From Rhizobiaceae bacterium (GTDB lineage Bacteria; Pseudomonadota; Alphaproteobacteria; Rhizobiales; Rhizobiaceae), in the NCBI GenBank assembly GCA_020696915.1, contig JAJFMR010000135.1, positions 1 to 8,627 on the forward strand: a stretch of DNA of 8,627 nucleotides. Reading direction: 5' to 3'. Shown piece after piece: positions 1-7,765 of this stretch. A program made the position numbers and the translations under genes. Each line of letters begins with the position of its first letter. Positions within the stretch are counted from its first letter, which is position 1. The notes beneath the pieces are model-generated. The model searched no databases. It saw only the letters and a list, made by a program, of their open reading frames with translations, and was not told the origin of the DNA.

Positions 1-1310
1 CTTCGTCGCCGCGCAGGTCAGTTTTGGTGATCGCGTGCCGAAGTCGAGGGCGGTCACGCTGGGCTTCGGCCCCGATGGCCTGCGAAGGCTTGGACTGGAA
101 GGCGGGCCCGACGAGGATCCGCTCGATCGCTTCCCCGTCGCGTTTCGGCACGGCATGGGCAATCCTTCGCGCAGCCGCATCCTGGACGACGTCGGCGACA
201 GCCAGCCGCAGAATTGGAAATGGGGTTCGCCCGGCAGGCCGGTCGACCTGGTGCTGTTCTGCTACGCGTCCAGCCGCGAAACGCTGAAAGCGGATGTTGG
301 CGACCTGAAGAGAAGAACGCTCGCGGCAGGCATGAAAATCGTTGCCGAACTGCCGCTCCGCATCCGGCGCGAAGGAAAACGCGCCGTGGAGCATTTCGGC
401 TTCGCCGATGGCGTTTCGCAACCCGTCGTCAGGGGCACGGCGCGCGCCAACACCGGGATCGCACCAATGCACCTCGTGGCGCCCGGCGAATTCCTCTTCG
501 GCTATCGCGACGAACACGGTTTCTACCCGGCATCTCCTGGTGTCAGGGCCACGCACGACCGCACGGGGATGCTGCCGGCCCTGCGCTTCAGGCAAGGTGC
601 GGACGGCACCACGACGGCGCTTCACGATTTCGGCAGGAACGGCTCGTTCCTGGTGGTGCGGCAATTCGAGCAGCACGTCGAGGCGTTCGAGGACTTTTGC
701 GCGTTCGCCGCCCGCACGAAAGCGGCGGAGCTTTCCGAACCGGGGATCACGCCGCGCTGGATCGCCGCCAAGATGGTCGGCCGCTGGCAGGACGGGTCGT
801 CGCTGGTGCGAAATCCGGAGGGCCGCCCCGGCCGCCCTGCCGACAACGACTTTTCCTTCGGGGCCGAGGACCCGCAGGGCCACCGGTGCCCGCTCGGCGC
901 TCACATTCGGCGGTCCAACCCGCGCGATTCGCTCGGCGACGATCATGAAACGCAGATCAGGATCGGCAAGCGCCACCGGATTTTGCGGGTCGGCCGCACC
1001 TACGAGAAACCGGCTGGGCACGGCCGCAAGCCCGAGAAAGGCCTTCTCTTCATGTGCCTCAACGCCGACATCGAACGCCAGTATGAGTTCATGCAGCAGA
1101 CCTGGGTTGCGGCGGGGTTTTTTCTGTTGATCGTCGTGTAGTTTTAGAGTTTGTTTTGCTTGGCGCGACGGTGACGGGCGGTTTTCGATCCCCTCGTTCG
1201 ATCGCGGCATGGTCCTCGATGGCCTGCCGCGCTTCGTAACGACGCGGGGCGGCGGCTATTTCTTCATGCCAGGCCGATCGGCGCTCAGCTATCTGAGAGC
1301 GAAGCTGTAG
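1..1310 (+). pseudogene. DyP-type haem peroxidase, 5' end outside window, C-terminus frameshifted
   Basis: Dye-decolourising peroxidases use haem and H2O2 to oxidise varied substrates. The open frame already runs at base 2 and reads FVAAQVSFGDR before the GTG at 35, so that GTG is internal and the true start lies to the left. Numbering from base 2, the family GxxDG motif is GFADG, with Asp136 (base 407) as the distal acid. The proximal haem His is His301 (base 902) in GAHIRRSNPRD, and the distal Arg is probably Arg329 (base 986) in RILRVGR. The conserved late motif GLLFMCLNADIERQYEF is present, followed by QQTW ending at 1105. There homology stops: the frame reads VAAGFFLLIVV and ends at a TAG (1139-1141). 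The expected C-terminal piece, including GLPRFVTTRGGGYFFMPG, is found in another frame at 1173-1310, ending TAG. Haem residues are intact but the C-terminal strand is detached. The family call is firm; loss of function is an inference. Confidence 0.82.
1106..1172. other. T-rich anomalous patch that breaks the peroxidase frame
   Basis: These 67 bases separate the two in-frame parts of the peroxidase. A normal homologue would have a linker of roughly 20-30 residues here, so the length is about right but the net frame is off by one. The core (about 1118-1161) is strongly T-rich on the plus strand, in contrast to the GC-rich flanks, and has stop codons in the main frame (1139) and in the C-terminal frame (TGA 1128-1130). 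A short LGATVTGG reading in a third frame (from 1159) resembles the expected end of the linker, which suggests more than one indel. No transposase, terminal repeat or target duplication is visible. Confidence 0.6.
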
Positions 1311-1368
1311 TCAGCCGGCTTCTTCGGCTTGTTGGCGAACTCAGGAGGTTGGCGCAGGCCGATGCGCG

Positions 1369-2052
1369 TCACTGGTCGTCCTGCGCGGCGATCTGGCGAA
1401 GCGCTCCGGCGTCGAGGACATGCAGGCCGCCGCGATGCAGATCGATCAGTTTGCGCGACCGCCAATCGTTGAGCGTCTTATTGACGGACTCGCGGGTAGC
1501 GCCGAGAAACTCGGCCAGCTCGGACTGTGACATGGAGATCCATCCGGCCGAATCCGCCATGAGCCCGGAAAGGAAGATGAGGCGTTTCGCCAGCCGGGCC
1601 TGAACGCCCAGAAAGGCCTGATCCTCGAGTTCGGCGCTTACCCACCTCAGTCGTGCGCATACGAGCTCGATCATGGCGCGCGCCAGCGGCGGGTGCCGTT
1701 CGATGCGATCATATAGCTGAACCCGGCTGACGGAGACCAGCCGGCTGGCGGCAAGGCAGATGGCGGTGGCGGTGCGCGGCCTGCCGTCCAACGCGCCGAT
1801 CTCCCCTACCAGGCTGGGCGACAGCTCGATGTTGGCGACGAGTTTCCGCCCGTCCGCCGCGTAGAGCGAAATCTCGACCGCGCCGGCGATCATGCCGTAG
1901 AGGCGATCGGAGGGATCCTCCTGCAGGAAGATGTGCTGTCCGGCGTCGTAGTGCTCGGCCCTGCAGCCGCTGAACAACAGGTCGAACAGAGGCGGCGCTA
2001 TCCTCGCCAGCGGCGGCCGTTCATCCCTGTCATTCGCATTGGATGCAGGCAT
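1369..2052 (-). CDS. Crp/Fnr-family transcriptional regulator
   Basis: This 227-residue protein has the two-domain Crp/Fnr layout and the usual length. The N-terminal cyclic-nucleotide-binding-type beta barrel covers about residues 20-120. It contains GEIGALDGRPRTAT, where Glu84 and Arg93 match the cAMP-contacting Glu and Arg of CRP, with Thr94 in the place of Ser. A dimerisation helix follows at about 121-150. The C-terminal winged helix-turn-helix is at about 172-212, with SQSELAEFLG as the first helix and TRESVNKTL (186-194) as the recognition helix. There is no N-terminal Cys cluster of the Fnr type (only isolated Cys30, Cys99 and Cys132), so an oxygen-sensing iron-sulfur cluster is unlikely. 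The ATG at 2052 has only a weak ribosome site. The gene stands alone, downstream of the msrB terminator and convergent with the peroxidase. Effector and targets cannot be read from the sequence. Confidence 0.9.
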   Translation of the reverse strand: MPASNANDRDERPPLARIAPPLFDLLFSGCRAEHYDAGQHIFLQEDPSDRLYGMIAGAVEISLYAADGRKLVANIELSPSLVGEIGALDGRPRTATAICLAASRLVSVSRVQLYDRIERHPPLARAMIELVCARLRWVSAELEDQAFLGVQARLAKRLIFLSGLMADSAGWISMSQSELAEFLGATRESVNKTLNDWRSRKLIDLHRGGLHVLDAGALRQIAAQDDQ

Positions 2053-2067
2053 GACCGAATGTCCAGT

Positions 2068-2083
2068 TTGCCGTCTCCCGCAA
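2068..2083. promoter_or_regulatory. Small dyad upstream of the Crp/Fnr gene, possible operator
   Basis: TTGC-N8-GCAA on the minus strand lies 16-31 bases before the regulator's ATG. Crp/Fnr proteins often bind dyads near their own promoters, but this does not match the FNR/FixK (TTGAT-N4-ATCAA) or CRP (TGTGA-N6-TCACA) consensus. A 4-base half-site is weak evidence. No clear -35/-10 pair is visible in the 60 bases before this gene. Confidence 0.15.
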
Positions 2084-2111
2084 TTCTAGACCACCGCCAG
2101 GCATAGGCCGC

Positions 2112-2138
2112 AACAAAAAAGGGATCGGATACGATCCC
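2112..2138 (-). terminator. Rho-independent terminator ending the glmM-msrB transcript
   Basis: Read on the minus strand, a perfect 7-bp stem (GGGATCG, loop TATC, CGATCCC) is followed at once by six T residues. In plus coordinates the arms are 2121-2127 and 2132-2138, with the A-run at 2115-2120. There is no T-run on the plus side, so it acts on minus-strand transcripts. It lies about 150 bases past the msrB stop and about 60 bases before the regulator's start, and separates the two transcription units. Confidence 0.88.
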
Positions 2139-2287
2139 CTCTCAGCGGTTCAGGTCGCCGGCTCAGTCCAGCTGCCGGCGTCCGGTTCTCGATCGTCCGA
2201 TCATTTTGCGACCGCCATGCAGCCATCGGTCAGGCTTGGACACCGGCGGTCAACGTCAGGAAACAGCTTTTGCCTGCAACGTCGGAT
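2139..2287 (-). other. Structured 3' untranslated region of msrB or candidate small RNA
   Basis: No credible coding frame fills these bases on the minus strand; the best reading frames are very short or run through the terminator. Besides the terminator there are two further inverted repeats: CGCCGGC/GCCGGCG (2156-2180, 7-bp perfect stem, 11-nt loop) and GACCG/CGGTC (2210-2231, 5-bp stem). GATCG-TC-CGATC at 2191-2202 is a compact dyad. A chain of stems ending in an intrinsic terminator is the usual shape of a bacterial sRNA or a processed 3' UTR. A TTGACC at about 2245-2250 (minus) could be a -35, but no good -10 follows, so an independent promoter is not shown. I recognise no known RNA family. 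Confidence 0.3.
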
Positions 2288-2692
2288 TCAGCCCGTGGGT
2301 TCGAAATTCAGTGCAACGCCGTTGATGCAGTAGCGAAGACGGGTGGGCGGCGGACCGTCCTCGAAGACGTGGCCGAGATGGCTGCCGCACCTGCCGCAAT
2401 GGACCTCGGTGCGGACCATGCCGTAGCTGCGGTCCGTCGTCGTCTCGACGGCGCCGGGCAACGGATCGTTGAAGCTAGGCCAGCCGGTACCGCTTTCGAA
2501 TTTCAGCCTCGATTCGAAGAGCGGCTGGCCGCAGCCCGCGCAGCTGAACGTGCCGGCTCGCTTCTCGTGCAGCAGGGCGCAGCTCCCCGGCTGCTCCGTG
2601 CCGTGCCCTCGCATGACCTGGTACTGCTCGGTCGTCAGCATTTGCCGCCACTCGGCGTCGGTGCGGGTTACCGGATAGGATTTTGCTTCCAT
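2288..2692 (-). CDS. msrB: Peptide-methionine (R)-S-oxide reductase MsrB
   Basis: MsrB reduces the R isomer of methionine sulfoxide in oxidised proteins, normally with thioredoxin as reductant. The ATG at 2692 gives 134 residues, the usual size, and has GGAG about 11 bases upstream. An in-frame TTG at 2767 would add 25 residues that do not resemble the family, so I reject it. Structural zinc is bound by two CxxC pairs, Cys51/Cys54 (SCAGCG) and Cys99/Cys102 (HCGRCG). The catalytic cysteine is Cys122 in RYCINGVALNF, and the substrate pocket includes GTGWPSF (68-74) and HLGHVF (105-110). The position that holds the resolving Cys in E. coli-type enzymes (SGCGWPSF) is Thr69 here; Cys38 in GSCALLHEK is the likely replacement. 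There is no signal peptide, so it should be cytoplasmic. The gene follows glmM by 99 bases on the same strand. Confidence 0.95.
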   Translation of the reverse strand: MEAKSYPVTRTDAEWRQMLTTEQYQVMRGHGTEQPGSCALLHEKRAGTFSCAGCGQPLFESRLKFESGTGWPSFNDPLPGAVETTTDRSYGMVRTEVHCGRCGSHLGHVFEDGPPPTRLRYCINGVALNFEPTG

Positions 2693-2738
2693 GGGGACTG
2701 CTCCATTCGGATCGGCGCCAGCGCCGGATGTTCCCCCG

Positions 2739-2767
2739 AATGTAGGTGCTGTTGGCCGGTCACGCAA
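2739..2767 (-). promoter_or_regulatory. Weak promoter candidate for msrB
   Basis: On the minus strand TTGCGT (2762-2767) and TACATT (2739-2744) are spaced by 17 bases in the glmM-msrB gap, about 45 bases before the msrB ATG. The match to the sigma-70 consensus is partial (3/6 and 4/6). It could allow msrB to be expressed apart from glmM, but read-through from glmM is equally possible because no terminator lies between them. Confidence 0.22.
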
Positions 2768-2791
2768 AGCCGACGCCGCATCAGAGCGAGC

Positions 2792-4144
2792 TCAGGCTGC
2801 GGTGCGGTTGTCGGAAATCACCCCGACGATGTCGTTGACGACGCTCGCCACGAGATCGGGATCGTCGCCCTCGGCCATGACGCGGATAAGCGGTTCGGTT
2901 CCCGACGGCCTGATGACCAGGCGCCCCGATTTGCCCAGCCTGCCGCGGGCTTCTTCGATGGCTGACTTGACGAGAGCTTCCTCGAGCGGCCTGCCGCCGG
3001 AAAAACGCACATTCTTCAGAAGTTGCGGAACGGGCTCGAATTTCCTGGCGACCTCGCTCACCGGCCGGTTTTCGCGTTTGACGCAGGCGAGCACCTGCAG
3101 CGCCGAAACCAGCCCGTCGCCGGTCGTCGAGAAGTCCGAAAGCACGATGTGGCCGGACTGCTCGCCGCCCACGTTCAGGCCATGCGCCCGCATGTGTTCC
3201 ACGACGTAGCGGTCGCCGACCTTGGTGCGGTGAAGCTCCAGCCCGATGCCCGACAGGAATCGTTCCAGCCCCAGGTTCGACATTACGGTGGCGGCCACGG
3301 CTCCGCCCGACAGGCGGCCTGCCTGGCGCCAAGACTCGGCGATCATGGCCATGATCTGGTCGCCGTCGACGACCTCGCCCATCTCGTCGACGATCACCAC
3401 GCGGTCGGCGTCGCCGTCCAGCGCGATGCCGATGTCGGCACGCACCTCGTGCACCTTCTTCTGCAAGCCCTCGGGATGCGTCGAGCCGCATTCATGATTG
3501 ATGTTGAAGCCGTTCGGCTCGACGTTGATGGCGATGACCTCGGCGCCGAGCTCCCATAGCGCGGATGGCGCAACCTTGTAGCTGGCGCCATTGGCGCAAT
3601 CCACGACGATCCTCAGGCCCGACAGCGACATCGAGCGGGGCAGCGTGCGCTTTGCGAACTCGATGTAGCGATCATGAACGCCGTCGACACGCTTGGCGCG
3701 GCCGAGGCGATCCGAATCGGCCAGCGCCATGTCGATGTTGTCGTCGAGCATCGACTCGATGCGCCCTTCGATCTCGTCCGAAAGCTTGTAGCCGTCGGGT
3801 CCGAAAAGCTTGATGCCGTTGTCGAAATAAGGATTGTGCGAGGCCGATATCATGACGCCTATATCGGCGCGCAACGAGCGGACGAGCATGGCGACGCCCG
3901 GAGTCGGGATGGGACCGAGCAGGAACACGTCCATGCCGGCCGCGGTCAGGCCCGCCACCATGGCGTTTTCGATCATGTAACCGGATAGCCTTGTGTCCTT
4001 GCCGAGAACGACACGGTGACGATGATTGCCGCGCTGGAACGACAGGCCGGCGGCCATGCCGACCTTCATCGCCACTTCCGCCGTCATCGGAAAGCCGTTC
4101 GCCTTGCCGCGAATGCCGTCCGTCCCGAAATAACGTCCTGCCAT
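2792..4144 (-). CDS. glmM: Phosphoglucosamine mutase GlmM
   Basis: GlmM interconverts glucosamine-6-phosphate and glucosamine-1-phosphate, the step before GlmU on the way to UDP-GlcNAc for peptidoglycan and lipid A. The ATG at 4144 gives MAGRYFGTDGIRG, the conserved family N-terminus, and 450 residues, the normal length. A TTG ten codons upstream (4174) would precede this conserved start and is rejected. All four alpha-D-phosphohexomutase loops are present: the phosphoserine loop ISASHNP with Ser102, the Mg2+ loop DGDADR with Asp243/245/247, the sugar loop GGEQSGH (326-332) and the phosphate loop RPSGTEP (412-418). The enzyme is cytoplasmic and should be essential. It follows ftsH, but a 222-base gap with a terminator separates them, so it probably has its own promoter. 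Confidence 0.98.
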   Translation of the reverse strand: MAGRYFGTDGIRGKANGFPMTAEVAMKVGMAAGLSFQRGNHRHRVVLGKDTRLSGYMIENAMVAGLTAAGMDVFLLGPIPTPGVAMLVRSLRADIGVMISASHNPYFDNGIKLFGPDGYKLSDEIEGRIESMLDDNIDMALADSDRLGRAKRVDGVHDRYIEFAKRTLPRSMSLSGLRIVVDCANGASYKVAPSALWELGAEVIAINVEPNGFNINHECGSTHPEGLQKKVHEVRADIGIALDGDADRVVIVDEMGEVVDGDQIMAMIAESWRQAGRLSGGAVAATVMSNLGLERFLSGIGLELHRTKVGDRYVVEHMRAHGLNVGGEQSGHIVLSDFSTTGDGLVSALQVLACVKRENRPVSEVARKFEPVPQLLKNVRFSGGRPLEEALVKSAIEEARGRLGKSGRLVIRPSGTEPLIRVMAEGDDPDLVASVVNDIVGVISDNRTAA

Positions 4145-4203
4145 GGGTGCCCGCTGTTCAGCCGATCCGCGCAATTCTTGCCACAGAACGCGCCGGCCGG
4201 CGT

Positions 4204-4227
4204 ATCACATTTGGTGATTCTATATTA
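4204..4227 (-). promoter_or_regulatory. Candidate glmM -10 region with adjacent dyad
   Basis: The AT-rich segment TAATATAGA (minus, 4219-4227) is the best -10 candidate between the ftsH terminator and glmM. No clear -35 lies at 16-18 bases; the nearest hexamers are of the CAACGT/CAACAA type. Directly downstream of it is a perfect dyad, ATCAC-N5-GTGAT (4204-4218), placed where a repressor would block the start of transcription. The transcript would have a 5' leader of about 65 bases. The promoter assignment rests on position and base composition only. Confidence 0.3.
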
Positions 4228-4250
4228 CGAGTGTTAGCAGAACGTTGTTG

Positions 4251-4262
4251 CCGGAATTCCGG
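4251..4262. repeat. 12-bp perfect palindrome before glmM
   Basis: CCGGAATTCCGG is self-complementary and lies upstream of the glmM -10 candidate. It could be a binding site for a dimeric regulator or be fortuitous; GC-rich DNA makes many short palindromes, although the AATT centre makes this one less trivial. Confidence 0.4.
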
Positions 4263-4273
4263 GAGTACTTTCC

Positions 4274-4288
4274 CGACCTGGAAGGTCG
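4274..4288. repeat. CGACCT/AGGTCG inverted repeat before glmM
   Basis: A perfect 6-bp inverted repeat with a 3-base centre (GGA) lies between the ftsH terminator and the 12-bp palindrome at 4251. As RNA it would form only a small hairpin with no T-run, so it is not a terminator. An operator role is possible but unproven. Confidence 0.35.
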
Positions 4289-4313
4289 AAACGCGCTGCT
4301 GCCCACCCCATGC

Positions 4314-4342
4314 AAAAACGCCGCGGACGAAGTTCCGCGGCG
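4314..4342 (-). terminator. Strong rho-independent terminator after ftsH
   Basis: On the minus strand a perfect 9-bp GC-rich stem (CGCCGCGGA and TCCGCGGCG, loop ACTTCG) is followed by five T residues. Plus coordinates: arms 4319-4327 and 4334-4342, A-run 4314-4318. It begins 24 bases past the ftsH stop and should separate ftsH from glmM transcription, at least in part. Confidence 0.92.
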
Positions 4343-4366
4343 GTAGAAAGCACAACAGCTATCGGG

Positions 4367-6301
<1,935 letters not shown>

Positions 6302-6361
6302 CGGATGTCCCGTTGGGCGCGCATCTCGAGCGATGGCTGCCAGGTGAGGATGCTGCCGCCT

Positions 6362-6390
6362 AACATAGGGAGGCGGCCACACATTGCCAA
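6362..6390 (-). promoter_or_regulatory. ftsH: ftsH promoter candidate, sigma-70 or heat-shock sigma-32 (RpoH) like
   Basis: In the 114-base tilS-ftsH gap the minus strand has TTGGCA (6385-6390), 17 bases, then TATGTT (6362-6367). The same bases also read as CTTGGC-N15-CCCTATGT, close to the RpoH pattern CTTGAA-N13-15-CCCCATNT (4/6 in the -35 element; 6 of 7 fixed positions in the -10 element). ftsH is heat-shock controlled in many proteobacteria, which makes the RpoH reading attractive. Transcription would start near 6355, giving a leader of about 50 bases. Which sigma factor is used cannot be settled from the sequence. Confidence 0.5.
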
Positions 6391-6415
6391 GCTCGACTGC
6401 CTTTCGAGGTTAAGC

Positions 6416-7765
6416 TTACGCCCATTCTCGTTCTCGAAATGGCGGGCGGGGAATTTCGGGGGCGCCGACCAGCGCCGCGGCCGCCCGGGCGGGAGCCAGA
6501 TCGAAGGACGGCAGATATCGTGCCCAGGGCGCGACGAGCCGCACGATCGTGCAACGCCCGCCCGGACCGCCATGATCGGGACCGGTGCCGGAATCGTGCG
6601 GGGTCGCCTCGCCGACGTAAGGCTCCGCGGCAAGTGCGGCCCGAACCAAGCTTTCGGGGGCGGGCATGCCGACCTGCTTCGCCGGCGGCTTGCCGACAGG
6701 CATCATGGTGAGACCGGCGGCCGCGCACCCGAGACGAAATCGCCCGTCCCAGACCATGCCGTCCGCGAGCGGCAGCGCCGGCGGCAGGCCGCGCCCTTCG
6801 CGCAGGAGAAACACGCCGGCCGCGCGTGCATCGACGAGGCAGCGCGACAGCACCGCGCGGAAGACGCCTCCCGCAGCCAGCCGCGCGACCAGTCCGGAAA
6901 CCCTATGGGCGTCCGGCAGTTGCGGCGCGCCTCCTGCTACGGCAAGCAGGATGCGCATTGCGTAGACCGCTGCGTCTCCGGCCTGCACAAAATCCAGGTC
7001 GAGCCGGGTCAGGCCGGGAGCGACCTGCGTCGCATGGTCGCGGATGAGCTGGGCTGCGGCTTCGCCGTTCGCCTGCCGTTCGGCGGCCGCTTGGGCATTC
7101 CTCAGGAGCGCGGCGGCGATCTTCGCCTCGCCTCCCGCCCGCCGGAGTGCCTTGCGGATGCGCGCTCGCTCGTAGGTGTCGTCCTCGTTGGCCGGATCGT
7201 CGGCCCATTCGATGCCTCTTGCCTCGAGGAAGCCGCGCAGAGCCTGACGCCGGACGGCAAGCAGCGGCCGCGCGAACCAGATGGCCTGGCAAAACAGGGT
7301 TGCCGGGGCCACGCCGGCAAGTCCGCGGCCATGGTTGCGGGCCTGGCGCATCAGCACGGTCTCGGCCTGGTCGTCGGCGGTATGGGCGATCAGGACAAGG
7401 TCGGTTTCTTCGCGGCGCGCCGCTTCGGCCAGGAGATCGTGGCGCGCTTCCCGTGCGGCGGCGGGCAGGCCGGTTACCGGCTTGGGCCCGCGCCAGACCA
7501 GGCTGCGGTGTCCGATGCCTAGCCATGCGCAAAGGCGCCCGACCTTTTCGGCCTCGGCCGCGGAACCAGGCCGCAGGCCGTGATCGACGGTCGCGGCGAC
7601 CAGCCGGGTGCCAGGCGCGATGCGGTCCAGATGGTCCTTCAGGAGAAGCAGGAGCGCAGTGGAATCGCTGCCCCCGGAAACGGCGGCGATGACGGCTTTG
7701 CGCGAGGTGAGATCGAAGTCTGAAAAGTGGTCGGAAAGGTCGATGCCGGAACGGCTCGTCAGCAC
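6416..7765 (-). CDS. tilS: tRNA(Ile)-lysidine synthase TilS
   Basis: TilS joins lysine to C34 of tRNA-Ile(CAU) with ATP, so that it reads AUA and is charged with isoleucine; it is normally essential. The 449-residue protein has the N-type ATP-pyrophosphatase P-loop SGGSDS (30-35), the VDHGLRPGS motif (60-68), AAREARHDLL (103-112) and HTADDQAETVLMR (128-140), all typical of the catalytic domain. The remainder matches the divergent tRNA-binding part and is Ala/Gly/Pro-rich. The start is GTG at 7765, which overlaps the cpoB stop (GTGCTGA); no ATG lies near it in frame, and the overlap suggests translational coupling. The next gene, ftsH, begins 114 bases on. Its place between cpoB and ftsH agrees with the call. 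Confidence 0.96.
   Translation of the reverse strand: MLTSRSGIDLSDHFSDFDLTSRKAVIAAVSGGSDSTALLLLLKDHLDRIAPGTRLVAATVDHGLRPGSAAEAEKVGRLCAWLGIGHRSLVWRGPKPVTGLPAAAREARHDLLAEAARREETDLVLIAHTADDQAETVLMRQARNHGRGLAGVAPATLFCQAIWFARPLLAVRRQALRGFLEARGIEWADDPANEDDTYERARIRKALRRAGGEAKIAAALLRNAQAAAERQANGEAAAQLIRDHATQVAPGLTRLDLDFVQAGDAAVYAMRILLAVAGGAPQLPDAHRVSGLVARLAAGGVFRAVLSRCLVDARAAGVFLLREGRGLPPALPLADGMVWDGRFRLGCAAAGLTMMPVGKPPAKQVGMPAPESLVRAALAAEPYVGEATPHDSGTGPDHGGPGGRCTIVRLVAPWARYLPSFDLAPARAAAALVGAPEIPRPPFREREWA

Noticed and set aside
214..1130. Alternative plus-strand frames over the peroxidase
   Set aside because: They are Arg/Ala-rich shadows; only the frame starting left of the window carries the DyP motifs.
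1141..1153. GTTTTAGAGTTTG resembles the start of some type II CRISPR repeats
   Set aside because: It is a single copy with no second repeat, spacer or cas gene nearby; chance similarity inside a T-rich patch.
1313..1329. AGCCG/CGGCT hairpin between the two convergent genes as a shared terminator
   Set aside because: The stem is only 5 bp with a 7-base loop and no T-run on either side; too weak to call.
2201..2218. Tiny minus-strand reading frame (five codons) in the msrB downstream region
   Set aside because: It is too short, has no ribosome site, and lies in a stretch better explained by RNA structure.
3023..3988. Open plus-strand frames opposite glmM
   Set aside because: They are the complement of GlmM codons, show no recognisable domain, and glmM is complete on the other strand.
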